Positions 1 through 5,489 of a stretch of 5,489 bases of DNA are shown here, piece by piece. This DNA comes from Candidatus Babelota bacterium (GTDB lineage: Bacteria; JAGOBX01). The notes beneath the pieces are model-generated. The model made no database searches and was not told where the DNA came from. It was given only the letters and a program-made list of their open reading frames with translations. Each line of letters opens with the position of its first letter. The first letter of the stretch is position 1. The stretch spans positions 1 to 5,489 of the forward strand of contig JAGOBX010000278.1 in assembly GCA_017999075.1 (NCBI GenBank), read 5' to 3'. Position numbers and translations under genes: made by a program.

Positions 1-1130
1 GTTTTTATTAGTGGCTGGTTTGTTTTAAAACTTATTTCAGCTAACGATAATCCCTCCATTTTTTTGTATTTTTTTGAAGATAGTCCTGTAGGAAAAATAT
101 CTTTGAAACCCAAAGAACCTCCATAATTTTCCCATTCAGGCAATCCATCTTGAATACATTTTTCGATATATTTTTGAGTTTTTTTTATTGAAATTTCTTT
201 TAATAATTCGGATTTCTGCTTATTTAACAGAGTCGGAGGCAGCAGTGAAGTCAGTGTTGTGGAACCTGCAGTATATGGATAAGAATCAAAGGTAATATCG
301 CTGTATTTATTATAAGAATCAATTAATTTTAAAATTTGTCCGGTTTTGTGCCAATTGGATTTTGCATAAGTTTTTAAATGAGACAACTGGATTTTACAAT
401 TATACTTTTCTGTATATCCAACAACTTCTTTTATGGATTCTATCACTTTTGCTCCTTCATCGCGCAAATGAACAGCAAGAATTTTATTATATTTTTTTAC
501 CAGTTTGGCGATAAGTTCATATTCTGATTTATCAGCGAAAATATTTGGAGGATATCCTATTCCTATTGAAACTCCGGCAGCTCCGGATTCAAGTTCTTCG
601 GATATAAGTTTTTCCATTTTATTTAATAAATCTGTGTTATATTTTATTGAGGACATTTCTGTCAAGTAAAACCGCAGAGTTGAATATCCAATAAGCGTTT
701 CTATATTATTCCAAGAATTTTTTTTGCATAGATTCAAAAAAGAAGATGTATTGTTCCATTGCCATTTAACTTTTTCATTTCCCCATATACTGCTGTACAT
801 AGCTTGCCAAACATTTTTATATTCAGGTTTTACAGGAACAACGGATAATCCGCAATTGCCAACCACTTCAGTTGTTATTCCCTGCATCAGTTTTGGGGAA
901 ATATTTTGTTTATTTAAAGATGCGAGTTCACTGTGAGAATGGACGTCTATAAAACCAGGAGAAACAATAAGTCCTTCAGCATCTATTATTTTTTCGAATT
1001 TTGATTCATTTATTGTTTTATCATTTGAAATCAAATCAATTATTATGTTATCGGATATAATAATATTCTTTTTTATAAATTGATATTTTTGAAATTCCGG
1101 GAAATAAGCGTTTTTAATTAATATTTTCAT
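1..1130 (-). CDS. D-aminoacylase / N-acyl-D-amino-acid deacylase family amidohydrolase, C-terminus outside the window
   Basis: This is a metal-dependent amidohydrolase of the D-aminoacylase branch, whose members hydrolyse N-acyl-D-amino acids to a carboxylate and a free D-amino acid in the cytoplasm. The 376 visible residues carry the family landmarks in order: PGFIDVHSH (His64, His66), GITTEVVGNCGLS with the metal-binding Cys93, GYSTLR at 148-153, GAAGVSIGIGYPP at 183-195, HLRDEG (His221), LSHLK (His250) and SYPYTAGST at 282-290. Spacing follows characterised D-aminoacylases closely. The start is the ATG giving MKILIKNAYF, which suits the N-terminal beta-sandwich of the family. No Shine-Dalgarno precedes it. 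It begins 14 bases after the exbD stop, so translational coupling is likely. Family members are about 480-530 residues, so the C-terminal quarter, including the last catalytic Asp, lies beyond the left edge. Substrate preference cannot be read from the sequence, and a related acyl-amino-acid or dipeptide substrate is possible. No frameshift was seen. Confidence 0.87.
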   Translation of the reverse strand, partial: MKILIKNAYFPEFQKYQFIKKNIIISDNIIIDLISNDKTINESKFEKIIDAEGLIVSPGFIDVHSHSELASLNKQNISPKLMQGITTEVVGNCGLSVVPVKPEYKNVWQAMYSSIWGNEKVKWQWNNTSSFLNLCKKNSWNNIETLIGYSTLRFYLTEMSSIKYNTDLLNKMEKLISEELESGAAGVSIGIGYPPNIFADKSEYELIAKLVKKYNKILAVHLRDEGAKVIESIKEVVGYTEKYNCKIQLSHLKTYAKSNWHKTGQILKLIDSYNKYSDITFDSYPYTAGSTTLTSLLPPTLLNKQKSELLKEISIKKTQKYIEKCIQDGLPEWENYGGSLGFKDIFPTGLSSKKYKKMEGLSLAEISFKTNQPLIK

Positions 1131-1144
1131 AAAAAATTTAAAAA

Positions 1145-1663
1145 TTATTTATTATTAATTTGAGGAGATGAAGGAGAAGGAAAAACAGGATTACCGGTAT
1201 TGCCGGTCTGTTTAGAATTTATAGAACTGTCAGTTTTAGGCCTCAAATTAGATTGATTAACAGGTTGGGTAGTTAATATTACATTTTTTATTCCGGCAAG
1301 TTTTGCTATGTCAGTAAGTTTTATAACCAGACCGTATTCTACTCTGTAATCTGCATTAACAGATAAACTTGATTCTTTAAGATTCGGAAGATTTTTTTCG
1401 ATTTCAGGGCCTAATTGTTCTATTGAAGTTTTTTTATCATTAAGGAAAATTTCATTATCTGCATTTATGTATGCAGTTAAATATTCGGAATTTATATTGT
1501 CAGTGGAAGAAGCTTCAGGAAGTTCGATTTTAAAACCTGGCTGCAGCATAAATGTTGAAGTTGCCATAAAGAAAATTAATAAGGTAAATACCAAATCTAC
1601 CATCGGAGCAATGTCTAAATCAGGAGTTGATTCATCTTCCTGTTTTAAAAAATTAAAGCGCAT
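1145..1663 (-). CDS. exbD: ExbD/TolR-family biopolymer transport protein with a long low-complexity tail
   Basis: ExbD/TolR proteins pair with ExbB/TolQ in the inner membrane and use the proton-motive force to drive TonB- or TolA-type transducers or other periplasmic work. This 172-residue protein has a short cytoplasmic N-terminus, then LDIAPMVDLVFTLLIFFMA at 16-34. That is the single transmembrane helix, with Asp23 at the place of the conserved proton-carrying Asp. A periplasmic domain follows to about residue 137. Residues 138-172 are rich in Ser, Asn, Pro and Thr and include a TGN-TGN repeat. This extends the protein some 30 residues past the usual length of about 140. The gene starts 18 bases after exbB, with GGAG ten bases upstream of its ATG, and is followed 14 bases on by the amidohydrolase, so it sits mid-operon. 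ExbD and TolR cannot be told apart from sequence alone. No TonB-like gene is adjacent in view. Confidence 0.9.
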   Translation of the reverse strand: MRFNFLKQEDESTPDLDIAPMVDLVFTLLIFFMATSTFMLQPGFKIELPEASSTDNINSEYLTAYINADNEIFLNDKKTSIEQLGPEIEKNLPNLKESSLSVNADYRVEYGLVIKLTDIAKLAGIKNVILTTQPVNQSNLRPKTDSSINSKQTGNTGNPVFPSPSSPQINNK

Positions 1664-1673
1664 AATTTTGAAA

Positions 1674-1677
1674 CTCC
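1674..1677 (-). promoter_or_regulatory. Shine-Dalgarno of exbD
   Basis: GGAG on the minus strand, ten bases before the exbD ATG and in the short gap after the exbB stop. It supports the chosen start and independent initiation of exbD within the operon. Confidence 0.6.
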
Positions 1678-1681
1678 GTGT

Positions 1682-2365
1682 TTAATATTTTAATTTTAAT
1701 ACTATCATACTTGCAGTTTTTTCCATTTGTCTTACTATGTTTTTGCATCTTACCATAAAGTATTGATGAAATACTAAAGTTGGAATTGCTATACTTAAAC
1801 CAAAAATTGTGGTCAAGAGAGCTTGAGATATTCCTCCTGCAAAAACTGTTGCGGAAATGTTGCCGGATAATTTTAACATGTCGTTAAAAGCCTGCAATAA
1901 ACCTGTTACTGTCCCTAAAAGTCCGAGCAGAGGAGCTATTTTTGCCAATAAAGACATATAATCCAAATTTGTGGTTAATTGATGAACTTCAAAATATCCT
2001 AATTCTTCGATCATTTCTTTTATTTTGGTTTCATCTTTATCGCGGTAATTAATAGCGATTTTAACTATAGAAGAAACCGGAGACGGATGTTTTTCACACA
2101 GTTCTTGAATCTCTTTAATTTTATTTTCTGAAATAAGAGAATCCACATTCTGAATTATCTTATAAGAATTATATATGATTTTTTTTAAAAATAATGCCCG
2201 TTCAATTATAATCATTATTATGAAAAGTAAAACATAAGTTAACGGTATCATTATGATTCCGCCTTTATGCAGAATGTCGATTTTTTGATAGGCATAATAT
2301 ACAAAAGGCAATGTGATTAATATTTCAACTATCAACAGAAGTTTGTTGAATAATATTTTTTTCAT
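1682..2365 (-). CDS. exbB: ExbB/TolQ/MotA-family proton channel protein
   Basis: This is the channel partner of the ExbD protein encoded just downstream. Together they form an inner-membrane proton-driven motor. The 227 residues show a hydrophobic N-terminal segment (about 9-26), a helix at about 36-60 (the usual first ExbB helix, ending in ERALFL), a cytoplasmic loop rich in Lys and Glu at about 61-135, then two closely spaced helices. The first of these holds APLLGLLGTVTGLLQAF (144-160, with Thr152). The second holds GGISQALLTTIFGLSIAIP (177-195, with Thr186). These two motifs are the family signature, and the Thr residues match the pore threonines of ExbB. The segment at 9-26 is extra to the standard three-helix layout and may be a signal anchor or a fourth helix. 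The ATG has AGGAG ten bases upstream. This is the first gene of the minus-strand operon. TolQ is the main alternative name; the absence of visible tol-pal genes does not decide it. Confidence 0.91.
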   Translation of the reverse strand: MKKILFNKLLLIVEILITLPFVYYAYQKIDILHKGGIIMIPLTYVLLFIIMIIIERALFLKKIIYNSYKIIQNVDSLISENKIKEIQELCEKHPSPVSSIVKIAINYRDKDETKIKEMIEELGYFEVHQLTTNLDYMSLLAKIAPLLGLLGTVTGLLQAFNDMLKLSGNISATVFAGGISQALLTTIFGLSIAIPTLVFHQYFMVRCKNIVRQMEKTASMIVLKLKY

Positions 2366-2375
2366 ACTAAAATTT

Positions 2376-2380
2376 CTCCT
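2376..2380 (-). promoter_or_regulatory. Shine-Dalgarno of exbB
   Basis: AGGAG on the minus strand, ten bases before the ATG of exbB. It fixes the start of the first gene of the operon. Confidence 0.75.
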
Positions 2381-2399
2381 AATTATTATAATTTAATAT

Positions 2400-2427
2400 A
2401 TTATAAAACAAATAATATAAAATACAA
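2400..2427 (-). promoter_or_regulatory. Candidate promoter for the exbB-exbD-amidohydrolase operon
   Basis: On the minus strand a perfect TATAAT (2400-2405) lies 16 bases after a weak -35, TTGTAT (2422-2427). Transcription would start near 2393 and give a leader of about 28 bases that contains the exbB Shine-Dalgarno. The position is good, but the background is so AT-rich that TATAAT-like words arise easily, and the -35 matches the consensus at only three positions. Confidence 0.35.
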
Positions 2428-2447
2428 GTTAAAATTATAAAATAAAT

Positions 2448-2461
2448 AACAAAATTTTGTT
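2448..2461. repeat. 14-bp perfect palindrome, possible operator
   Basis: AACAAAATTTTGTT is self-complementary. It touches the first base of the TTGACA hexamer of the plus-strand promoter candidate and lies just upstream of the minus-strand -35. A dimeric regulator bound here could affect both directions. In such AT-rich sequence a chance palindrome of this size is quite possible, so function is inference from position only. Confidence 0.3.
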
Positions 2462-2492
2462 TGACAAATTAAAATTTAAATGATAATATAAT
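2461..2492 (+). promoter_or_regulatory. Candidate sigma-70-type promoter upstream of rny
   Basis: A perfect -35 TTGACA (2461-2466) is followed by a -10 region, TGATAATATAAT (2481-2492), that can be read in several registers: GATAAT at 15 bases, TAATAT at 17 or TATAAT at 20. The 17-base register is the most usual spacing. The same TTGACA plus GATAAT style occurs upstream of smc in this window, which supports it as a genuine vegetative promoter. Initiation near 2496-2500 would leave a leader of about 340 nt before rny, or could serve an unannotated small RNA. Confidence 0.5.
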
Positions 2493-2502
2493 ATTTAATA
2501 TA

Positions 2503-2553
2503 GAAAATTAATACAAAAATAATCGGTTGATATTAAAAAATGTATTAATTTTC
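2503..2553. repeat. Perfect 13-bp inverted repeat at the predicted transcription start
   Basis: GAAAATTAATACA (2503-2515) and TGTATTAATTTTC (2541-2553) are exact reverse complements separated by 25 bases. The left arm starts about ten bases after the -10 region of the plus-strand promoter candidate, so the RNA would carry this stem-loop close to its 5' end. Possible roles are a 5' stabilising structure, a protein-binding site in RNA or a bipartite DNA operator. There is no T-tract after it, so a terminator is unlikely. Only two pairs are G-C, so the hairpin would be modest in strength. Confidence 0.55.
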
Positions 2554-2610
2554 GTTTGAATATATATTTAATCAGGATCAATTTATGTTGACGCAAAGGA
2601 TTGAAACTAT

Positions 2611-2721
2611 ATGTATTACTATACTTTAAAACCTTATGGTTTTAATATAAATACATTATTATTTATTATTAAAAGAAATTTTTGTTTGGAAAAATTTATC
2701 GACAATCATATTAAAAATTGA
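2611..2721 (+). CDS. Doubtful 36-codon reading frame in the rny leader
   Basis: An ATG at 2611 opens a 36-codon frame beginning MYYYTLKPYGFN and ending at TGA (2719-2721). An AAGGA word lies ten bases upstream, which is acceptable Shine-Dalgarno spacing. The product would be Tyr-, Ile-, Asn- and Lys-rich with a short hydrophobic stretch (about 15-20), and I do not recognise it. Composition like this is expected from non-coding AT-rich DNA, and nothing proves translation. If real it would be a leader peptide or small protein in the rny 5' region; chance is the simpler reading. Confidence 0.18.
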   Translation: MYYYTLKPYGFNINTLLFIIKRNFCLEKFIDNHIKN

Positions 2722-2820
2722 TTTTTTTAGTAACTGTTTATTTCAATCTTACATACATAAACTTGCTTCCTGTATAAATATTATATCAATAACTACATTA
2801 TTTTATTAAATAAAAAGATA

Positions 2821-2827
2821 AAGGAGG
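2821..2827 (+). promoter_or_regulatory. Strong Shine-Dalgarno deciding the GTG start of rny
   Basis: AAGGAGG ends eight bases before the GTG at 2836. This near-perfect anti-16S match supports the unusual GTG start, which gives the expected RNase Y N-terminus directly before the membrane anchor. Confidence 0.85.
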
Positions 2828-2835
2828 CAGTAAAA

Positions 2836-4377
2836 GTGTATTTTGTTCAACTTGTTATTGGCTTGATAGTTGGAGCGCTGTCAAGTTATGGCATAACACG
2901 CGTTATGCTAAATAAAAAATTCAAATCAGAAAAAGAAGGGTTATTAAATTCTATTGAAGAAATAAAAAAAGGTGTTGAAAAGGAAAAAACAACATTAAAA
3001 AAATCAATGGAATTGGAATTGAAAGAAAAATTGATTTTTGAAAGGAATAAATTAAACGAAGAATTCAAAGAAATTCGAAAAGAACAAACTGAATTTGAAA
3101 AACATCTTAATAGAAAAGATGAAAAATTGACACATAAAGAAGAAGAGTTAAATCAGAAAAATAATGAACTGAATCAGAAAGATAGAGGATTAAAACAAAA
3201 AGAACAGCAAATTGATGAAACCTTAAAAAAACAAGTTGCAGAACTTCAAAAAATCGCCAGATTAACTGTAGAAGAAGCTAAAAAAACCCTCGTAGAGAAA
3301 ATTGAAAAAGATGCCAAACATGAAGCTATGAAATTCGTCAAAAAATATGAGGAAGAGGCGAATAAAGTAGCTGAAAAACAAGCCAGAAAAATAATTACAC
3401 TTGCAATACAAAGGTGTGCTGCTGAAGTTGTGGCTGAAAATTCTGTAACAACTGTTTCTCTTGCTTCTGATGACATGAAAGGCAGGATTATAGGACGTGA
3501 AGGAAGGAATATAAGGGAATTTGAAAAATGCACAGGAGTAGATCTTATTATAGATGATACCCCTGAAGTTGTAATAATATCTTCTTTTGACAGTATACGC
3601 AGGGAAGTTGCAAGACTCGCTCTTGAAAAACTTTTGGTTGACGGCCGCATACATCCAACGAGAATTGAGGAAATTGTTGAAAAAACTAAAAAAGAATTGA
3701 GTAAAACAATAGTTGAAGCAGGAGATGCAGCTGTTCTTGAAGTCGGTGTTCATGGGATTTCAAATGAGCTTATTAAATATTTAGGAAAACTTAAATTTAG
3801 GACTTCCTATGGACAGAATGTTTTACAGCATTCGATAGAAGTAGCAGTATTAGCAGGTTTAATGGCAGCAGAATTAGGAGCAAATGTACAGTTGGCTAAA
3901 AAAATGGGACTTCTTCATGATATAGGTAAAGCTTTAGATCAAGAAAATGAAGGGACACATGCATTATTAGGCGCTGAGCTTGCTAAAAAATCAGGGGAAC
4001 CTGAGGTAGTAGTGCATGCTATTGCCGCTCATCACGGCGAGGTTTCTTTTAAAACAGTAGAAGGTGTTTTAGTTGCCGCAGCAGATGCTATTTCTGCAGC
4101 TCGTCCTGGTGCCCGTAAAGAAAATATAGAATCGTATTTGAAACGTCTTGAACAACTTGAACAGATTGCTGAAGATAAACATGGGGTTGAAAAAGCTTAT
4201 GCTATTCAAGCAGGCAGAGAAGTAAGAGTTATAGTTAAACCAGAACATGTTGACGATACAACTATGGAAATAATGGCGAGAGATATAGCTAAAGAAGTTG
4301 AAGAAAAACTCGAATATCCAGGACAGATTAAGATAACTGTAATCAGAGAATCAAGAATAATAAGTTATGCTAAATAA
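2836..4377 (+). CDS. rny: Ribonuclease Y, membrane-anchored endoribonuclease
   Basis: RNase Y starts mRNA decay by internal cleavage and acts at the inner face of the cytoplasmic membrane. The 513 residues match the family length (about 520) and its order of parts. An N-terminal transmembrane anchor spans about 2-24. A long charged coiled coil runs from about 27 to 190 and includes three heptads starting LNQK, LNQK and LKQK at 105, 112 and 119. A KH RNA-binding domain follows with [15 protein letters not shown] from 216. The HD metal-dependent hydrolase domain has His332, the His361-Asp362 pair in LLHDIGKA, His399-His400 in AHHGE and Asp417 in [15 protein letters not shown] conserved C-terminal region ends in [14 protein letters not shown]. 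All catalytic motifs appear intact. The start is GTG with a strong Shine-Dalgarno. The gene is transcribed alone: it has a long upstream region and a strong terminator directly after the stop. Identification is firm. Confidence 0.98.
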   Translation: MYFVQLVIGLIVGALSSYGITRVMLNKKFKSEKEGLLNSIEEIKKGVEKEKTTLKKSMELELKEKLIFERNKLNEEFKEIRKEQTEFEKHLNRKDEKLTHKEEELNQKNNELNQKDRGLKQKEQQIDETLKKQVAELQKIARLTVEEAKKTLVEKIEKDAKHEAMKFVKKYEEEANKVAEKQARKIITLAIQRCAAEVVAENSVTTVSLASDDMKGRIIGREGRNIREFEKCTGVDLIIDDTPEVVIISSFDSIRREVARLALEKLLVDGRIHPTRIEEIVEKTKKELSKTIVEAGDAAVLEVGVHGISNELIKYLGKLKFRTSYGQNVLQHSIEVAVLAGLMAAELGANVQLAKKMGLLHDIGKALDQENEGTHALLGAELAKKSGEPEVVVHAIAAHHGEVSFKTVEGVLVAAADAISAARPGARKENIESYLKRLEQLEQIAEDKHGVEKAYAIQAGREVRVIVKPEHVDDTTMEIMARDIAKEVEEKLEYPGQIKITVIRESRIISYAK

Positions 4378-4425
4378 AAAAATAACGCCGGTTTAATGAA
4401 TTTATTTATTACCGGCGTTATTTTT
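4378..4425 (+). terminator. Intrinsic terminator of rny
   Basis: AAAAATAACGCCGGT (4378-4392) and ACCGGCGTTATTTTT (4411-4425) are exact complements forming a 15-bp stem with an 18-base loop. The core ACGCCGGT is GC-rich in an AT-rich setting, and the right arm ends in a T run. It begins at the base after the rny stop. The matching A run on the left arm means it could also stop transcripts on the minus strand. It separates rny from smc transcription. Confidence 0.92.
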
Positions 4426-4438
4426 ATGAACTTATTAC

Positions 4439-4467
4439 TTGACAAAATAATTAATTTTAAAGATAAT
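4439..4467 (+). promoter_or_regulatory. Promoter of smc
   Basis: A perfect -35 TTGACA (4439-4444) and -10 GATAAT (4462-4467, five of six matches) are separated by the ideal 17 bases. The site lies between the rny terminator and smc. Transcription would begin near 4474 and give a leader of about 48 bases that is almost entirely A and T. Confidence 0.7.
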
Positions 4468-4521
4468 ATTTTAATATACTGTATATATTTTATTTTATTA
4501 TAAAATTTTGAATTTTCTAAT

Positions 4522-5489
4522 ATGTTTTTAAAACAAATAGAGTTAATTGGATTCAAATCTTTTGCGGATAGAGTTCGTCTGGAGTTCGGAGAAGGAGTAT
4601 CTGCCATAATAGGTCCTAACGGTTCCGGTAAAAGCAATATATCTGATGCTATGAAATGGGTTCTTGGAGAACAAAGCGTGAAATCTTTGCGTGGAAGTTC
4701 AATGGAAGACGTAATATTTAATGGCACATCAACAAGAAAATCTTTAGGGAGAGCGAGTGTATCAATTACAATTTCCAATGAAAGAGGAATATTGCCTATA
4801 GCATTTAAAGAAGTTACTGTAACAAGAAGAATATTTAGAACAGGGGACAGCCAGTATTTAATAAATGATTCGGAATGCAGATTGAAGGATGTTATAGAAT
4901 TGTTTATGGACACAGGATTGAGCAAGGGTTCATATTCTATTATAAGTCAAGGACAGATAGGAACGATTTTAACATCAAATCCTTATGATAGGAGAACAAT
5001 ATTTGAAGAGGCTGCCGGAATAGTTAAATATAAAACTCGGAAAAAAATAGCTTTGAATAAATTGGATGCTACTAAACAGGATTTATTAAGGGTAAGTGAT
5101 ATTCTTCTCGAACTTGAAAGGCAAATCCGTTCTTTAAAATATCAGGCTGCAAAAGCAGAACGATATAAGGTTTTAAGCGAGCAGCTTGAAACTACAGAAA
5201 TATATGCCAGGTATGTCGAATATGAAAAAAATTTTCTGGAAATTGCCGAATTAAAAAAAGAACATATTTTAAATTCAGATAAAAAAATTGAAATTGAAGC
5301 TAAGATTAGCGCTCATGGTTCTGATTATGAAACTGGAAAATTGCGATTGATGGAACTGGATGGAGAAATCAATAGAATTTCTGAAAAAATATTTGTTTTA
5401 AATGAAAATATAAAAAATAATGAATATAAAATTCTCGACAATAACAGCAAGATAAACAATTATGATTTTCAGATAAAACAATATGGAGA
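4522..5489 (+). CDS. smc: Chromosome segregation protein SMC, N-terminal part (runs off the right edge)
   Basis: SMC is the ATPase of bacterial condensin. With ScpA and ScpB it compacts and helps separate the chromosome. The visible 322 residues begin MFLKQIELIGFKSFADRV, the family N-terminus, and hold the Walker A motif GPNGSGKS at 31-38 and the Q-loop SQGQIG at 142-147. The family-specific stretch FEEAAGIVKYKTRKK follows, leading into the first arm of the long coiled coil (about 170 onward). Full-length SMC is about 1,150-1,200 residues. The hinge, second arm, signature motif and Walker B therefore lie beyond the window. The ATG is the first possible start after an in-frame TAA at 4501 and matches the family, yet no Shine-Dalgarno precedes it. 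It has its own promoter and is isolated from rny by a terminator. RecN and Rad50 are excluded by the SMC-type N-terminus and the GIVKYK region. Confidence 0.96.
   Translation, partial: MFLKQIELIGFKSFADRVRLEFGEGVSAIIGPNGSGKSNISDAMKWVLGEQSVKSLRGSSMEDVIFNGTSTRKSLGRASVSITISNERGILPIAFKEVTVTRRIFRTGDSQYLINDSECRLKDVIELFMDTGLSKGSYSIISQGQIGTILTSNPYDRRTIFEEAAGIVKYKTRKKIALNKLDATKQDLLRVSDILLELERQIRSLKYQAAKAERYKVLSEQLETTEIYARYVEYEKNFLEIAELKKEHILNSDKKIEIEAKISAHGSDYETGKLRLMELDGEINRISEKIFVLNENIKNNEYKILDNNSKINNYDFQIKQYG

Larger units (their letters stand above)
2366..2835. other. AT-rich divergent intergenic region between exbB and rny
   Basis: About 470 bases without a convincing gene separate the divergent exbB and rny starts. 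The left third holds promoter-like elements for both directions, a 14-bp palindrome and a perfect 13-bp inverted repeat, all listed separately. Further right, 2626-2645 can form an 8-bp hairpin (TTAAAACC, loop TTAT, GGTTTTAA) with no useful T-tract after it. From about 2650 to 2815 I see only AT-rich sequence with poor promoter matches, so a second rny promoter nearer the gene is neither shown nor excluded. I recognise no tRNA, riboswitch or known small RNA here. Confidence 0.6.

Noticed and set aside
724-936. 70-codon plus-strand frame
   Set aside because: It is antisense to the metal-binding region of the amidohydrolase, whose frame is uninterrupted and has family motifs throughout.
1148-1252. 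Pro-containing ExbD tail considered as a fused TonB-like domain
   Set aside because: It is too short, lacks the long Pro-Lys/Pro-Glu repeats and the TonB C-terminal fold, and follows the periplasmic domain rather than a transmembrane anchor.
2589-2600. GACGCAAAG word resembling the core of cyclic-di-GMP-I riboswitches, in the rny leader
   Set aside because: The paired GCAAACC segment, the GAAA tetraloop and the later GGTAGC...GGTTACC part are missing, so the aptamer fold cannot be built.
2571-2607. CRISPR-repeat-like string ending in ATTGAAAC, the common 3' end of type I/III repeats, with a small inverted repeat TCAA/TTGA inside
   Set aside because: Only one copy is present, with no second repeat, spacer or cas gene in the window. 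The AAGGA/ATTGAAAC words also arise readily by chance, and part of the string could be a ribosome-binding site.
3246-3753. Two long minus-strand frames inside rny
   Set aside because: They overlap each other and lie antisense to the conserved KH domain of RNase Y. Their Ser- and Phe-rich composition is what the complement of Glu- and Lys-rich codons produces.
4365-4925. 186-codon minus-strand frame across the terminator and the start of smc
   Set aside because: It is antisense to the unmistakable smc N-terminus and the rny terminator, resembles no known family and has no ribosome site.

Overview
The window is strongly AT-rich chromosomal DNA. It holds five protein genes in two divergent groups around an intergenic gap of about 470 bases. 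An ExbB/ExbD (TolQ/TolR-like) pair implies an energised inner membrane facing a periplasm, so the cell envelope is probably diderm. RNase Y and a canonical SMC protein are also present. Low GC, a diderm envelope and RNase Y would fit groups such as Elusimicrobiota (Endomicrobium-like), Fusobacteria or Spirochaetes. That assignment is inference, and no taxonomic marker in the window settles it.

Left half, minus strand (read 2365 down to 1): exbB, exbD and a D-aminoacylase-type amidohydrolase lie head to tail with gaps of 18 and 14 bases, which looks like one operon. The amidohydrolase runs off the left edge and lacks its C-terminal part. No TonB or TolA gene is seen between or upstream of these genes.

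Middle (2366-2835): a very AT-rich divergent intergenic region. It carries a weak candidate promoter for exbB on the minus strand, a 14-bp palindrome, a TTGACA promoter candidate on the plus strand, a perfect 13-bp inverted repeat at the predicted transcription start, and a doubtful 36-codon reading frame. If the plus-strand promoter is real, rny mRNA has a structured leader of about 340 nt.

Right half, plus strand: rny (RNase Y, complete, GTG start with a strong Shine-Dalgarno) ends in a clear intrinsic terminator. A separate TTGACA/GATAAT promoter then leads into smc, of which only the first 322 codons (Walker A, Q-loop and the start of the coiled coil) are in the window.

Functionally this is mostly housekeeping: mRNA decay, chromosome organisation and proton-motive-force coupling, with one catabolic or cell-wall-recycling-type enzyme. 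I found no mobile element, CRISPR array, RNA gene or defence system. The points most worth a second look are the structured region upstream of rny and the placement of a D-aminoacylase in an exbBD operon.
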